A stretch of 64,000 nt of DNA from Vibrio azureus. GTDB lineage: Bacteria > Pseudomonadota > Gammaproteobacteria > Enterobacterales > Vibrionaceae. Below are positions 31,029-41,500 of this stretch, piece after piece (within the stretch, counting starts at the first letter, position 1; the number at the start of each line of letters is the position of its first letter). The notes under the pieces were generated by a model that saw only the letters and a list, made by a program, of their open reading frames with translations, had not been told where the DNA came from and did not search any database. Where the stretch lies: assembly GCF_002849855.1 (NCBI RefSeq), contig NZ_CP018616.1, positions 1,178,001-1,242,000 on the forward strand, in the 5' to 3' direction. A program made the translations under genes and the position numbers.

Positions 31029-31892
31029 ATGAACAAGAAACAATGGTATGTAAAATCCAGTATTGCTCTGGGACTAGGGTTATTCATTATTAATAATGCG
31101 TTTGCGGATGAATTTATATTTAATAACCCCGATGGTATGTATATACATGTCGAGGATGACGCTGGAAACAAGCTTTATCACTCACCTGCCTACATGGCAA
31201 AATTTGATTGGCAACCTAGTTCAGAAAATGTCATTGTCACTGCAATTTCTGAAGGAAGTGAAGTATTTCGTAAAATCTTTTCTACCTCAAAACTGAGCGA
31301 TATGAATTGTCATTATTCGTTGTTGATTTCATCGCAAGATGGGTACAAACATGATAAATCTTCCCTTTCTGCTCAAGCATGTACCAATGATGAAGACATG
31401 TACTTCTCAGAATCAAGTGTGCCCAAATACAGTTTTGATAACCTCTCTGGGTTGCACGTCTATCCTGCTTTTTCACAACAAGATTCTGAGTTCGAAATGG
31501 ATAATACGATGGGCTACCTAGAACCAGGCAGTGTCAAAACATATACTCCAGCCGATGTTTATTGGTCTTCACCGCACAGAGATATTGAAGAGGGAACAAT
31601 GCTATCGGTTGGCTTTTACAACCCATACAACTCAAGCTATGTGGTGTGTGAAGAGCAAGAGTCTGCAATTGGAGCCAAGACTTTCCTGATTAATCATGAT
31701 GGTACATGTAGTGTAAAAAATCAGGTTGAAGGTTGTGCTAATGAATGGCAGTCGAGCAAATTTTACAAGACCAATGATCGTGTCGCGTACGATGGCAGTG
31801 TTTGGGAAGCCAGATTTTACAACATTGGTGTGGCGCCTTCACATTCTAGGATCAACCTCTGGCGCTACCTTGGTGTACTAAATTGTGAATAA
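31029..31892 (+). CDS. Secreted protein with C-terminal CBM5/12-like carbohydrate-binding module
   Basis: A 287-residue exported protein. The signal peptide runs to about residue 26 (ALGLGLFIINNAFA, cut before DEF). The central 200 residues are unfamiliar and contain several cysteines. Residues about 238-287 read WQSSKFYKTNDRVAYDGSVW, then EARFYNIGVAP and LWRYLG. This pattern of aromatic residues around Y-x-x-x-D-x-V-x-x-x-G-x-x-W is typical of CBM5/12 chitin-binding modules. I infer binding to chitin or a similar glycan; no catalytic domain is evident. It ends before a strong bidirectional terminator shared with purC. Confidence 0.7.
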   Translation: MNKKQWYVKSSIALGLGLFIINNAFADEFIFNNPDGMYIHVEDDAGNKLYHSPAYMAKFDWQPSSENVIVTAISEGSEVFRKIFSTSKLSDMNCHYSLLISSQDGYKHDKSSLSAQACTNDEDMYFSESSVPKYSFDNLSGLHVYPAFSQQDSEFEMDNTMGYLEPGSVKTYTPADVYWSSPHRDIEEGTMLSVGFYNPYNSSYVVCEEQESAIGAKTFLINHDGTCSVKNQVEGCANEWQSSKFYKTNDRVAYDGSVWEARFYNIGVAPSHSRINLWRYLGVLNCE

Positions 31893-31942
31893 GCACTATT
31901 GACACAATAAACCCAAGCATTTGATGTTAATTGAGTATGAAA

Positions 31943-32008
31943 TAAAAACAGTGAGACTAAAAACGCCCAATTCGAGTAAATTGGGCGTTTTTAGTCTCAC
32001 TGTTTTTA
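31943..32008. terminator. Perfect 30-bp bidirectional terminator
   Basis: Two 30-base arms (31943-31972 and 31979-32008) are exact reverse complements around the loop CGAGTA. The stem core is AACGCCCAATT and the outer arm CAGTGAGACT; each arm is bounded by A-runs on one side and T-runs on the other. It sits between the convergent CBM protein gene and purC and can stop transcription from both sides. Confidence 0.9.
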
Positions 32009-32037
32009 GTCCTACTAAAGCAGACGAAACCTCACCG

Positions 32038-33141
32038 CTAATCGATCAAGCCATATTCTCTGCTTAAAATGTCAATGATTTCAGCTTTTGGGTTATCACT
32101 GAGCTTAATCGGCTGACCCGTAATTTTTTCTGCAATGTTAAGGTAAGTACGAGAAATATCCATGAGCGCCTCTGTCGGCAAGGCATTATCGCGTGCTAAC
32201 GCTTCACGCTCTGGCATACGTTCTTTGTTGAGCAGAATGTCTGGGTCGGAAAAATGGTTCAGTAGGAACTGGCGAAAGCCTTCTTTTGAATTCTCAACAA
32301 TCTGGCCATTTTTATAGGCTTTTTCATCCCAGATACGAGAAGAGTCTGGAGTACCCACTTCATCCATATAAATTAGTTTTTCATTCCCTGCTGCATCTGT
32401 CACGTAACCAAACTCAAATTTAGTATCCACAAAGATTTGCTCAACCTCTGCTAGAGCCTGACTAATGACACCAAATCCATCTTTGAGCAGTTTTTCATAC
32501 AGCGCAATATCTTCCACATTGGAGAAGTTAAATGCTTTATAGTGATCAATGATGTTCTGTTGTGTGATGTTGACGTCATCCGCTTCCGGAACATCAGGAA
32601 TGCCGTATAAAATGCCTTTTGTTGAAGGTGTGATAAGCAGTTGTGGTAAGGACGTATCTTTTTGTAATCCTTCAGGTAATTGGATGCCGCAGAACTCACG
32701 TTCCCCTTTGGCATAAGCACGCCACATCGACCCGGTGATGTATTGGCGACAAATGGCTTCAATTTTAACTGGCTTTGCCTTTTGTACAATCCACACAAAA
32801 GGGTGGGGGATGTCTAGGATATGGCTGTCAGCGAGGCCGTTGTCTTTAAAAAGTGTAAACCAATGGTTAGAGATGGCATTAAGTGCAGCACCTTTGCCCG
32901 GAACCCCTTGTAATCCACCTTCACCGTGCCAAATGCAATCAAAAGCAGAGATGCGATCACTGATCACCATAATGGCCAGCGGGGCATCGGCAGACACGTT
33001 ATATCCTTTTTGTTTGATAAGTCGTGCGCTGTCTTCTTCGGTCAACCAGTAAACTGAGCGAACTTTGCCGCTGTGTACGGGTTTGTCAGTACGAATTGGT
33101 AGATCATCATTAACAGCAAGTACTTGATTAGCAAGGCTCAT
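32038..33141 (-). CDS. purC: Phosphoribosylaminoimidazole-succinocarboxamide synthase
   Basis: A 367-residue enzyme of purine synthesis that joins CAIR and aspartate using ATP to give SAICAR. Motifs are [10 protein letters not shown] near the N-terminus, [38 protein letters not shown], and [10 protein letters not shown] with [14 protein letters not shown]. This is the long PurC form seen in Vibrio and relatives. The start [10 protein letters not shown] at 33141 has AGGAAT upstream; the frame stays open another 21 codons to 33204, but without support. Confidence 0.95.
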   Translation of the reverse strand: MSLANQVLAVNDDLPIRTDKPVHSGKVRSVYWLTEEDSARLIKQKGYNVSADAPLAIMVISDRISAFDCIWHGEGGLQGVPGKGAALNAISNHWFTLFKDNGLADSHILDIPHPFVWIVQKAKPVKIEAICRQYITGSMWRAYAKGEREFCGIQLPEGLQKDTSLPQLLITPSTKGILYGIPDVPEADDVNITQQNIIDHYKAFNFSNVEDIALYEKLLKDGFGVISQALAEVEQIFVDTKFEFGYVTDAAGNEKLIYMDEVGTPDSSRIWDEKAYKNGQIVENSKEGFRQFLLNHFSDPDILLNKERMPEREALARDNALPTEALMDISRTYLNIAEKITGQPIKLSDNPKAEIIDILSREYGLID

Positions 33142-33586
33142 TGTGACATTCCTATCATCTAAATCAGTCATAATAAAGAGTCGATACCCAATGACAACAA
33201 TCACTGAATATGTTGAATGTGGGCATCATACACAGTTATGTCAGAACTCTCCAGAGAAAAAGCAAACGTTTGCTTTGTTGGGGGAGGAGGTGAGAGAAGA
33301 GAGTTGGAATGTTCTCGGATATATTAGAAATACATGAAGGTTAGAATTTGCTTATATGCCAAAAAAGTACAGAAGTGACTCAATATAAATTAAATTGAAT
33401 AAATAGTAATTTTAAACTTTCTTTGTGACAGATATTTTTATTTTAGATTGAATTGTTTCTAATTTTTGGAAGTTTTAAATTAAAATTTATTTTTAATACT
33501 TATCAGATTGGTTTAAATACATTTCCAGTTCTAATAAAATAACAGGCTTATTTTTTTTGCGTTTATAAATAAATTAGGAAAATGGA
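33142..33586. other. AT-rich intergenic region, 445 bases
   Basis: It contains the purC promoter region, then a very AT-rich stretch (about 33360-33586) leading to the secreted-protein cluster. I see no gene or strong hairpin in it. The composition change marks the left edge of the second accessory region. Confidence 0.5.
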
Positions 33587-33955
33587 ATGAGAGTCAAAAT
33601 AAAAAACATTAAAACTTTAATCTTGCTTACACTTCCTCTTGTCACAAACAGCGTATTTTCGGCTGAATCGATTCATTGTGAAGGGAAGGTCAAAGATAGT
33701 TGGGTTGAGCACTCTGGTACATTGATAATCAATACAACATGGAAAAATTCGGTAGGTCTTTGCAATATGAATCGACCACATAACAATATAAGCCCAGAGA
33801 CGTGCAAATCTTGGGCGAGCCTTGTTATAGCGGCCGTAACCACCCAAAAACCACTATTAATGCAATATTACAACCTAGAAAAGTGTAGTGATATCAAGAC
33901 TTATGGTGCCTCTGAGAAACCGCATTATGTAATGCTTAGAAGTGGTCTTGAGTGA
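33587..33955 (+). CDS. Small secreted protein, family member A (divergent)
   Basis: A 122-residue exported protein: signal peptide to about residue 26 (LILLTLPLVTNSVFSA, cut before ES), then a mature domain with cysteines at CEGK, GLCNM, TCKSW and LEKCSD. The segment CKSWASLVIAAVTTQKPLLM aligns with the S-x-x-L-A-A-x-x-x-x-K-x-h signature of the neighbouring small proteins, so I place it in the same family as its most divergent member. GGAAAATGGA precedes the ATG. It is the first of four tandem genes leading to the RHS toxin. Confidence 0.7.
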   Translation: MRVKIKNIKTLILLTLPLVTNSVFSAESIHCEGKVKDSWVEHSGTLIINTTWKNSVGLCNMNRPHNNISPETCKSWASLVIAAVTTQKPLLMQYYNLEKCSDIKTYGASEKPHYVMLRSGLE

Positions 33956-33973
33956 TTAAAGGGAATTGATGAA

Positions 33974-34282
33974 ATGAAAAAAATACTGCTTTCTTTAAGC
34001 TTACTACTTTGCTCTTTTTATGCGGCTTCTGAAATGCAATATGTTTCCAAAGTTGTGCCTAAAAATCTTCATGTCTATAACTTGAGCGGGGACACCTTTG
34101 TGGATCTCCAAGCAAGCGGCTGCTCTAACTATCGTTATTACCTTAGCCCAACTCACCCGAAATATGATGCTATTTTTTCATTATTTTTGTCTGCCCAATT
34201 AGCCAGAAAAACGGTGTCGATAAGGTTCGATGGTTGTAATGCGCAAACGCAAGGAAAAATAGTCGGTGTATTCCTTGATTAG
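33974..34282 (+). CDS. Small secreted protein, family member B
   Basis: A 102-residue exported protein with signal peptide MKKILLSLSLLLCSFYAAS (about 1-19) and a mature beta-rich domain. Diagnostic segment: IFSLFLSAQLARKTVSIRFD, followed by GCNAQ and a GVFLD end. The two cysteines (SGCSNY and DGCNAQ) probably form a disulfide. Ribosome site AAAGGGAAT precedes the start; an ATG three codons earlier is out of frame. It follows member A by 18 bases and is likely co-transcribed. Function unknown. Confidence 0.75.
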   Translation: MKKILLSLSLLLCSFYAASEMQYVSKVVPKNLHVYNLSGDTFVDLQASGCSNYRYYLSPTHPKYDAIFSLFLSAQLARKTVSIRFDGCNAQTQGKIVGVFLD

Positions 34283-34368
34283 AGATTTGGAACATATTCA
34301 AAATATTTCCATTTATACAATTTCTTAATACTACAGAGTGACTAAAAATAATCCATAAGGAAATAAAT

Positions 34369-34689
34369 ATGCGTTACTTACTTCTTACTTGTGTCCTTCT
34401 TTGTTCCTACGCTGCTAATGCTTGGCATGGTGATGTAAGAGGAAATATATCTAATATCCATGTAAACAATGGCGAAAACTACGGCTTCAGAGTGATATTG
34501 AAAGGAAATAAGCCTCTTTGTGGAAATGAACATACTTGGGCCTATTTAAATGAGTCTGACTCGAATTACGAAACGTATGTAAGTGTACTACTTGCTGCAA
34601 GGCTCGCAGACAAGCCCGTTACGATTTACAGTAATCGGGAGACTAAGAGTGGTAAAAACCACTGCCATATTGGGTATATTGCTCTATAA
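34369..34689 (+). CDS. Small secreted protein, family member C
   Basis: A 106-residue exported protein: signal MRYLLLTCVLLCSYAANA, then WHGDVRGNISNIHVNNGENY and GFRVILKGNKPLCG. The family signature is YETYVSVLLAARLADKPVTI, with a later NHCHIGYIAL end. AAGGAAAT precedes the ATG. The mature domain is expected to act in the periplasm or outside the cell. Function unknown; it shares length, cysteine spacing and signature with members B, D, E and F. Confidence 0.75.
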   Translation: MRYLLLTCVLLCSYAANAWHGDVRGNISNIHVNNGENYGFRVILKGNKPLCGNEHTWAYLNESDSNYETYVSVLLAARLADKPVTIYSNRETKSGKNHCHIGYIAL

Positions 34690-34746
34690 AAAACACCTTC
34701 GGTTTACTATACCCATCATCTAAAAAATAATTTTAAGGTAATAACA

Positions 34747-35082
34747 TTGAAAAAGTTTTCATTATTTTTTGCATTTTTTACATTTCTTATTTCATCAAAC
34801 TCATTTGCACATACATCTTTGCAGAATATAGAGAAGATCCAAGTTGAGCTTGGGCATATTTATATTGTTAGTAAAGGCTTTGTAAATGTTAAAGGTTGCG
34901 ATATCGGTAATATAGTAAAACTTGACAAAGATTTTCCAGGTTTTAAAGAAATGTACAGCATGGCCTTAGCTGCTTATACAACAAAAACACCGATTGGCTT
35001 TTGGATTAAACAAGAGTGCGGTCCAAGCCCTTGGGCTAAAACCGTGCCCGTAGCTTATGCATCTTATCTAGCTCAAAAATAA
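34747..35082 (+). CDS. Small secreted protein, family member D (TTG start)
   Basis: A 111-residue exported protein with signal KKFSLFFAFFTFLISSNSFA and mature sequence HTSLQNIEKIQVELGHIYIV. The signature FKEMYSMALAAYTTKTPIGF is followed by KQECGPSPW. The start is a TTG supported by AAGGTAA eight bases upstream; no ATG is available nearby. It lies 18 bases before the membrane-anchored gene that overlaps the RHS gene, so the whole run 33587-43547 could be one transcript. Confidence 0.75.
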   Translation: MKKFSLFFAFFTFLISSNSFAHTSLQNIEKIQVELGHIYIVSKGFVNVKGCDIGNIVKLDKDFPGFKEMYSMALAAYTTKTPIGFWIKQECGPSPWAKTVPVAYASYLAQK

Positions 35083-35099
35083 CCGAACAGGTCATATAT

Positions 35100-35501
35100 A
35101 TGAATCAATACATACGGCGTTCTGTCTTTGTTGGTATTGCAATAGGCAGCGTTACTGCTGGTTATTTTCTTATGCAGCCAGATCAAGAAAGAGCGGAAAT
35201 AAACGCCCAATCTCAAAATAAACCGGTAGAGCAGAGTAGTGAAGAATTGACCCTCAGTGATGACGTGGCCTTTCCTTCTCCGGTGATCCAACTTCAACAA
35301 ACGATGGCAGCAGGTATGGTGCAAGTTGCCGAGCCTGAATTAGAGCTTATCCGCGGAGATCTTGAGGCATTTTCTGATGAAAATATTCCTGAAGATTATC
35401 CCATTCCTGATGAGTTGGCTGAATTAGAGCTGCAATTAGAACAATTTAAACAACTTCAACAACGTCTCGATACACAAAAAGGACCAAATGGTGAGCAATA
35501 A
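35100..35501 (+). CDS. Membrane-anchored Gln/Glu-rich protein upstream of the RHS toxin
   Basis: A 133-residue protein with one N-terminal membrane segment (SVFVGIAIGSVTAGYFLM, about 8-25). Its exported or cytoplasmic tail is acidic and ends in a probable coiled coil (LAELELQLEQFKQLQQRLDT, about 106-125). It overlaps the RHS gene by 14 bases, implying coupled translation and joint function. I infer a role in exporting, anchoring or folding the RHS protein. No family recognised. Confidence 0.75.
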   Translation: MNQYIRRSVFVGIAIGSVTAGYFLMQPDQERAEINAQSQNKPVEQSSEELTLSDDVAFPSPVIQLQQTMAAGMVQVAEPELELIRGDLEAFSDENIPEDYPIPDELAELELQLEQFKQLQQRLDTQKGPNGEQ

Positions 35502-38500
35502 CCATTTAATAAATAAAACCACGATATGGGCGCTTTTGGTTGCCTCATTCTTGCCGGGGCAGGCGATTTCTGCCTCTTCCACCCCGACCCTAGAGCTATC
35601 AGGGGAATACAAAACCAGTGGCGGAAATGCGACTTACTCTGTTCCTATCAGTATTGCACCAGGTCGAGCGGGTCATCAGCCAGTGCTGAATTTGCGTTAC
35701 CAAAGTAATTTACCCAATGGCCTTATGGGCATCGGCTGGCAATTGGGCGGACAATCAACCATCTACCGTTGTGGTAAAAACTTAAACATCGACGGCTTAA
35801 AAGGTGGGGTAGGCTTTAACCAAGAGGATCGTTATTGTCTGGATGGCGAACGTCTGATCGCCGTTAACGGCGCGGATGGAAAAGACCTAACGGAATATCG
35901 TGTTAAGAAGAATGGTTACGATAAAATCGTTTCATTCGGGGATAGCGGTGGCTCTGGTCCGGCTTACTTTAAAATTTGGCGCACGGATGGCTCGGTTTTA
36001 GAGTACGGGGTTAGTGCCGATTCTCGGGTTGAACTACCTAATCAATCACATGTTTACAAGTGGGCGATCAATAAGAAAACTGACGCCAGTAAACATAATC
36101 ATATTCAATACCAATATCGCGAAGATAATGCGGCGGGCATCCATCAACTGCGTAATATCAGTTACGTGGGCGGAAAAGTCGAGTTCCGATACGAAGACCG
36201 CAAGGACAAGAGCTCACAATATTTATTTGGCAGCGTGTTAAATCGCACCGAGCGCCTCAAACAAGTGGTCACATTTGATGCTGATGCTAAACAAATCGGC
36301 ACCTATGGTATTAATTATCGCTACTCTAACGAAACTGAGCGCAGTCTGGTAAACAAGGTGCAATATTGCTCTGTACAAGGCGCCTGTAGTACGCCTATTG
36401 ATTTTGAATGGGTAGACGAACTCGCTCAAAACTCAATGAGAAAGAAATCTTCTCTGGATTTTGCCCGAGCCAACTATTTTGATGTCGATAGAGACGGCAA
36501 TAAAGAGTTATATGGAGTAGAAATTCTCGAGTCTCATTTTGAAACGTGTAGTTCTCGTAGGCCTAAATTCAATCCAAATATCTGGGCTCAAAGAGGTAGA
36601 TATCGAAAAACACCAGGAAAAATTCGCAGATTAGATGGAACATATACAGGACCAGGTGATCTAGGCAGCTTTGCCTTAATTGGAAGCATTGATTCGCCAG
36701 CTTTATACTCTTTATCAGTGCTTAGTCCAAATGGCGTGTGTGGTCCTCATGAAACGTATGATTATTGGCGATTTGCTGATGTAAAGGATGTGAGCAATTA
36801 TACCCCAGAACTTGATGGTTCCATGAAGCAATATGGCAGCAATTTAAAATTTGCTGCGGATCTTAATGGTGATGGTAAACAAACACTGCAAAATAAGCCT
36901 ACTTATAAGAAGAAACCGAGATCAGTTAAGGTTATTGATATAGATAATGATGGTCGTGATGATTGGGTTTATGTTGATACGGATCATAAAAGATTGATCT
37001 TTCGACTATCTCAACGTAATCATGCGGTTTATTCTTTGCCAGTCCAAACCAGAAGCTATGGTGGTCAGGGACGTACAAAAGAATATTTTAGTCTTTCTCA
37101 TGTGAATTTTCGTGATATTAATAACGATGGTTACTTAGACTTTTCTGTTATTGATTTAGAGCGAAGAGGGGTTTCAGTTTATCTATTTGATGGTAAAAAC
37201 TACATTAAGTCAGCCAGTTCACAAAGTAAAATATTTAACTTATCGTCCCCTCATCCAATTAACATTATCGATTTTAATGCTAATGGGTATCCTGAGTTAT
37301 GTTTGATAAATACTTGCTGGGCTAACGAAGCGGGTAAAATTAACTTCCAAAAGCCACGTACGGTTGCTGATATCAAAGACGTCTATCTGGTTGATGATCT
37401 TAATGGAGATGGGGTTGATGATTTTGTTGGTAGTGTTGGCGAATCTTCGAGTAAATACCAAGCGTATAAGCAAACTTCGTATAAATACCAATCAGAAGGC
37501 AAAGCCTCTAACCGAATAAAAGCCATTAAAGAAGCTTTAAAGTCCTTTGAGATAAACTATAGCTCTGCAACAAATAAAACGGTACATACTCAAAAGCGCT
37601 ATTTTGATTACCCTTTCTTAAATACGACCCCTGTACGTTATTTAGTCAGGGAGGTCATTAAGATCCCATTAGGGGCGGGTTACCCAATGGGCCAATATTA
37701 TTCATTATCAGTTTTGCCAACCCGTTATTCATATAACTATGAAGGGGCTAAGTATCACGCTTTAGGCGGCGGTTTTTTAGGTTTTGAAACCATCACGGAA
37801 GTTGAATCCATAGCATTTAACTTAACCAGTATTTGGCTTAATTCTTATGAAATGACGACAACAGTCAGTCATTACAACCAGTTAGATTTGAAAAAAGCAG
37901 GAGAACTGAAAAAAGTTGAGGTCTACAAGCATGTTGGTAAAAGGCGGTTTATTTATCAAGCCTCAGATAAAATCACCTCAACAAGCTACGAGTATCAAAC
38001 CGTAGATAAGGGAAATGGCGCTTACCAAGTCTATCCTAGTAAGGTCATTAAACAGCAGTTTGAGTCCGGCGCGTTACAGAAAACCACCCAGGTATCCAGC
38101 TCCATCAATGCCTTCGGTGCGATCACTCGCGAAGAAACCACAGTCAGCAATGCATTAAACCGCAAAGACCGTTTTACGACTCGAGTGGACAATCAATACC
38201 TGTCTCAAGGCTACAGTACAACGTCGTATACCTACAACACCATTACTTCAAATACGGTGTCGTACATGGCAGCGAAGTTTGCTCGTTATCAAGATGGGCT
38301 GACGGCGTATTGTTCAACGACAAGTAAAGACATCTACTTTAAGCCTGAAGATCGATTTGTTCTTATTCATGGCGATGTGGATACACCCATTTTGGTGACG
38401 CAACACCAAGAGCGTTTCCGTTATCACGTGACTGGCACCTCGCGTGACCCTTACAATGGCATCACTCAACAAACAGGTGCGCTGAGTCAAATCAGTCAGG

Positions 38501-41500
38501 CAGAATTTGACCGTCAAACCTTAACGCCATGTGGGCAATATCAGCTAGGCAATGTGATTGGAGACAGTCAATTGGAGCTGAGTACGACGACCAACAGCGT
38601 GGCTCAATCGGTCACCCAAACCGGTCAAGAGTACTGGAAGGTTGGCGCTCGCTCACGCAGCGTGAAAACCATCACTGACCATCAATCAGGGTTAAGTAAA
38701 ACCACACAAAATGACTACAGCTATAACAGTCAAGGGCTGCTGAGTCAGGCGATAACGTCAGGCTCTGAATACGAAACGGGCATGGGAGGAGGAGGCCGAT
38801 TAGCGTTTGCCTACCAATATGATACCTGGGGTAATGTGGTGAGTGAGAGCCAATCTGGCAGCGACTTACCTACTCGTACCACGCGTTATGGCTTCGAAGC
38901 GAACGGATTAAAACTCAAAACAACCACCAATGCCAAAGGTCATACGATCAGGACGGTTTATGATGGGCAAGGTCGTTTAGTGAGCGAAACCAGTGCGCTT
39001 AAAGGCCGAACTACGCGTTACGAATACGATGCGTTTGGTCGAGAAGTACGCCGAACGTTACCTGGGAAAAACAATCGCATCGAGCAAACGTATCAGTTGG
39101 GTGCGCAATGTGAACACCGTTTATCCACTACGGCGTCTTGTGTCACGACCACACAGAGCAATGGTGTGACTCAGGTAATGCAGTATGATTATGCAGACCG
39201 AGAAGTGCGCCGACTGCACCGAGCTTTTGATGGTCGTTGGGTGGTTGTTGATACTGGCTGGGATAGGCAAGGCCATAAAACCTTTGTTACGACGGCTCAG
39301 TTCCTTGACCAAAAAGGGAAAGCGCCTCGTGTGACGTTTGAATACGATAAGTTTGATCGTGAAATTCGTCGTATTGAGCCTGCGAATCGCGGCACATTAG
39401 CCATTTTTACCACACAATATAAAGGGTTCCGTATTGAGGGTACGGATGCACGCGGCTTTAAACGCAGCACCACACACAATGTGATGGGGCATGTGATCCG
39501 TAAAGACGAGCCATTAGGGGCTTATCAAACCTATCAATATTACCCAGACGGTAAGCTAAAACGTACGCAAGATTCCGCCGGTAATATTACTCAGATCCAA
39601 TACGATAACCTTGGTTACCGCACCCAATTGGATGATCCGGATATCGGGCATTGGTATTATCGCTACAATGCACTCGGTGAGCTAGTGTACAAGCGTGATG
39701 CCAATGGGGTCGTGACTCAAGTCGAGTACGATACCTTAGGTCGTAAGGTGTCTCAAAAGGAAGGGAACGAAACCTCGCAGTGGCGTTATGACGAGCGTGG
39801 TGCTTTAGGTACGCTGTCGTGGATGAGCGGTAAAGGCCAACGCAGTGATTATTTCTATGACCAGGCCGGTTTACTGCAAGAAAAAGCGGTCACCGTTGGT
39901 AAAGAAATCTTCTCAACACAGTACACTTATGACGCGTTTGAACGTATCGCTCGGGAAGTGAGACCTGATGGCAAAACGAAAACATCGGAGCTGGGTAAAC
40001 CTGATAATCAACGCCTTGCGGTGGAGTATGTGTATAACCAATACGGTTATGTTTCAGCCGTTAGAAGCCCGAAAACCTTCGCAGATGACATCTTCGCCAG
40101 CGCGAAATTCCGCGAAGACATCCGTCAGTTACTTCAGCAATCAATCAATCAGGCGAACCTCTATTTGCAACGGGCGAGCCGTTATGCAAAACAAGAAGGT
40201 TTCTTCAGAGAGAAATATCATGAATACCGTAATAAACAGGTCGATGTATTTAACCTAGATGAAGCGGCAGCCAATCAGCTAAAAGACCATCATCGTTATA
40301 AACAGTGGTGCGATCAACAAGGTACTTGTTATCTTCGTCCTGCAACATGGGTAATTTTGCATGATGACGTTACCATCCCATTGGATGTCACGTTAGAGGG
40401 CGATATCTTCCGTATCGATACCGAACGTACCTCTAGTGGAAGTAAAGATGGATTAGCAACGCATGAAATGACCGCTAACCCAGTGCCGGACAATGCCCTC
40501 GATGGTCTGACTCTGACACAGATGCAAGACATGCTGATGTCGGGTGACTACGACGGTAACGGCACGCTTGATATGATGCGCCAAGGGGATATTTACGCAG
40601 CCAAAGCGGATGACAGCTTACGTGGAGAGTTACTGTTTGCTGCTGAAGACTTAGAGCAAGCGGCCAATATTGCCCATCGTCAATATAAGGAATATCGAAC
40701 GTTAGCGAGTGACTTATTGGGGCTCGTCGATAAAGTTGCCAAACTCAGTGGAGTATATTGCGATTTTGCCAATACGTTGGGAGGCGATCGCGTTAATGCC
40801 AGCTTAAGAGGTCGGTGTCAAAGTAGCGGTGGTGTTAGCCAAGCCGATATGCTGGACACGATTTTGACCAACGCAGAGTTGGCGGCGGCCAATAATAGCG
40901 ATGCTTATGTTTACTATTGGCAGCGCCAGTCGACGGATGCATTTGACCATACCTTAAGTGAAATGCTGGGTAATGGTTTGATGAACACTTACGAGCACGA
41001 CGTCAATACTGGCCGAGTGAACGTGATTGCCACTTATGAAGCGAATAAGGTGTTCAGCTCCGATGGCGTGAGTAAACCATCACGTGCACCACATATCCGT
41101 CAGTTACGTTATAAGTACGACAATCACGATAATGTGACCGAGCGTTATGATGAGCAACTGGGTATCACGGATCGCTGGACTTACGATGCACTTGACCGTG
41201 TTGACAGCAATACGATCGCATTGGCTGATAAAACGCAGCATGGTTTAAACAACCCGGATCTAACAGGGAAGCGCAGCTATCGCTACGATAAGTTGGGGAA
41301 CATTGTTTATAAGTCGGATATTGGGGATTACCAATACTCAGGCATAGGCGCTGGACCGCATGCGGTGACACAGGCAAACGGCTTGTCGTATCAGTATGAT
41401 GCGGCGGGTAATATGCTCAGTGCCAAAGCGAAAGGCAGTAAAACTGATGAACGTATTTTACGTTGGTCTCCGTACAATAAACCGACCAAAATTATTCGTA

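Noticed and set aside
33142..33204. 21-residue extension of PurC
   Set aside because: The internal Met at 33141 has a ribosome site and gives the usual 367-residue protein.
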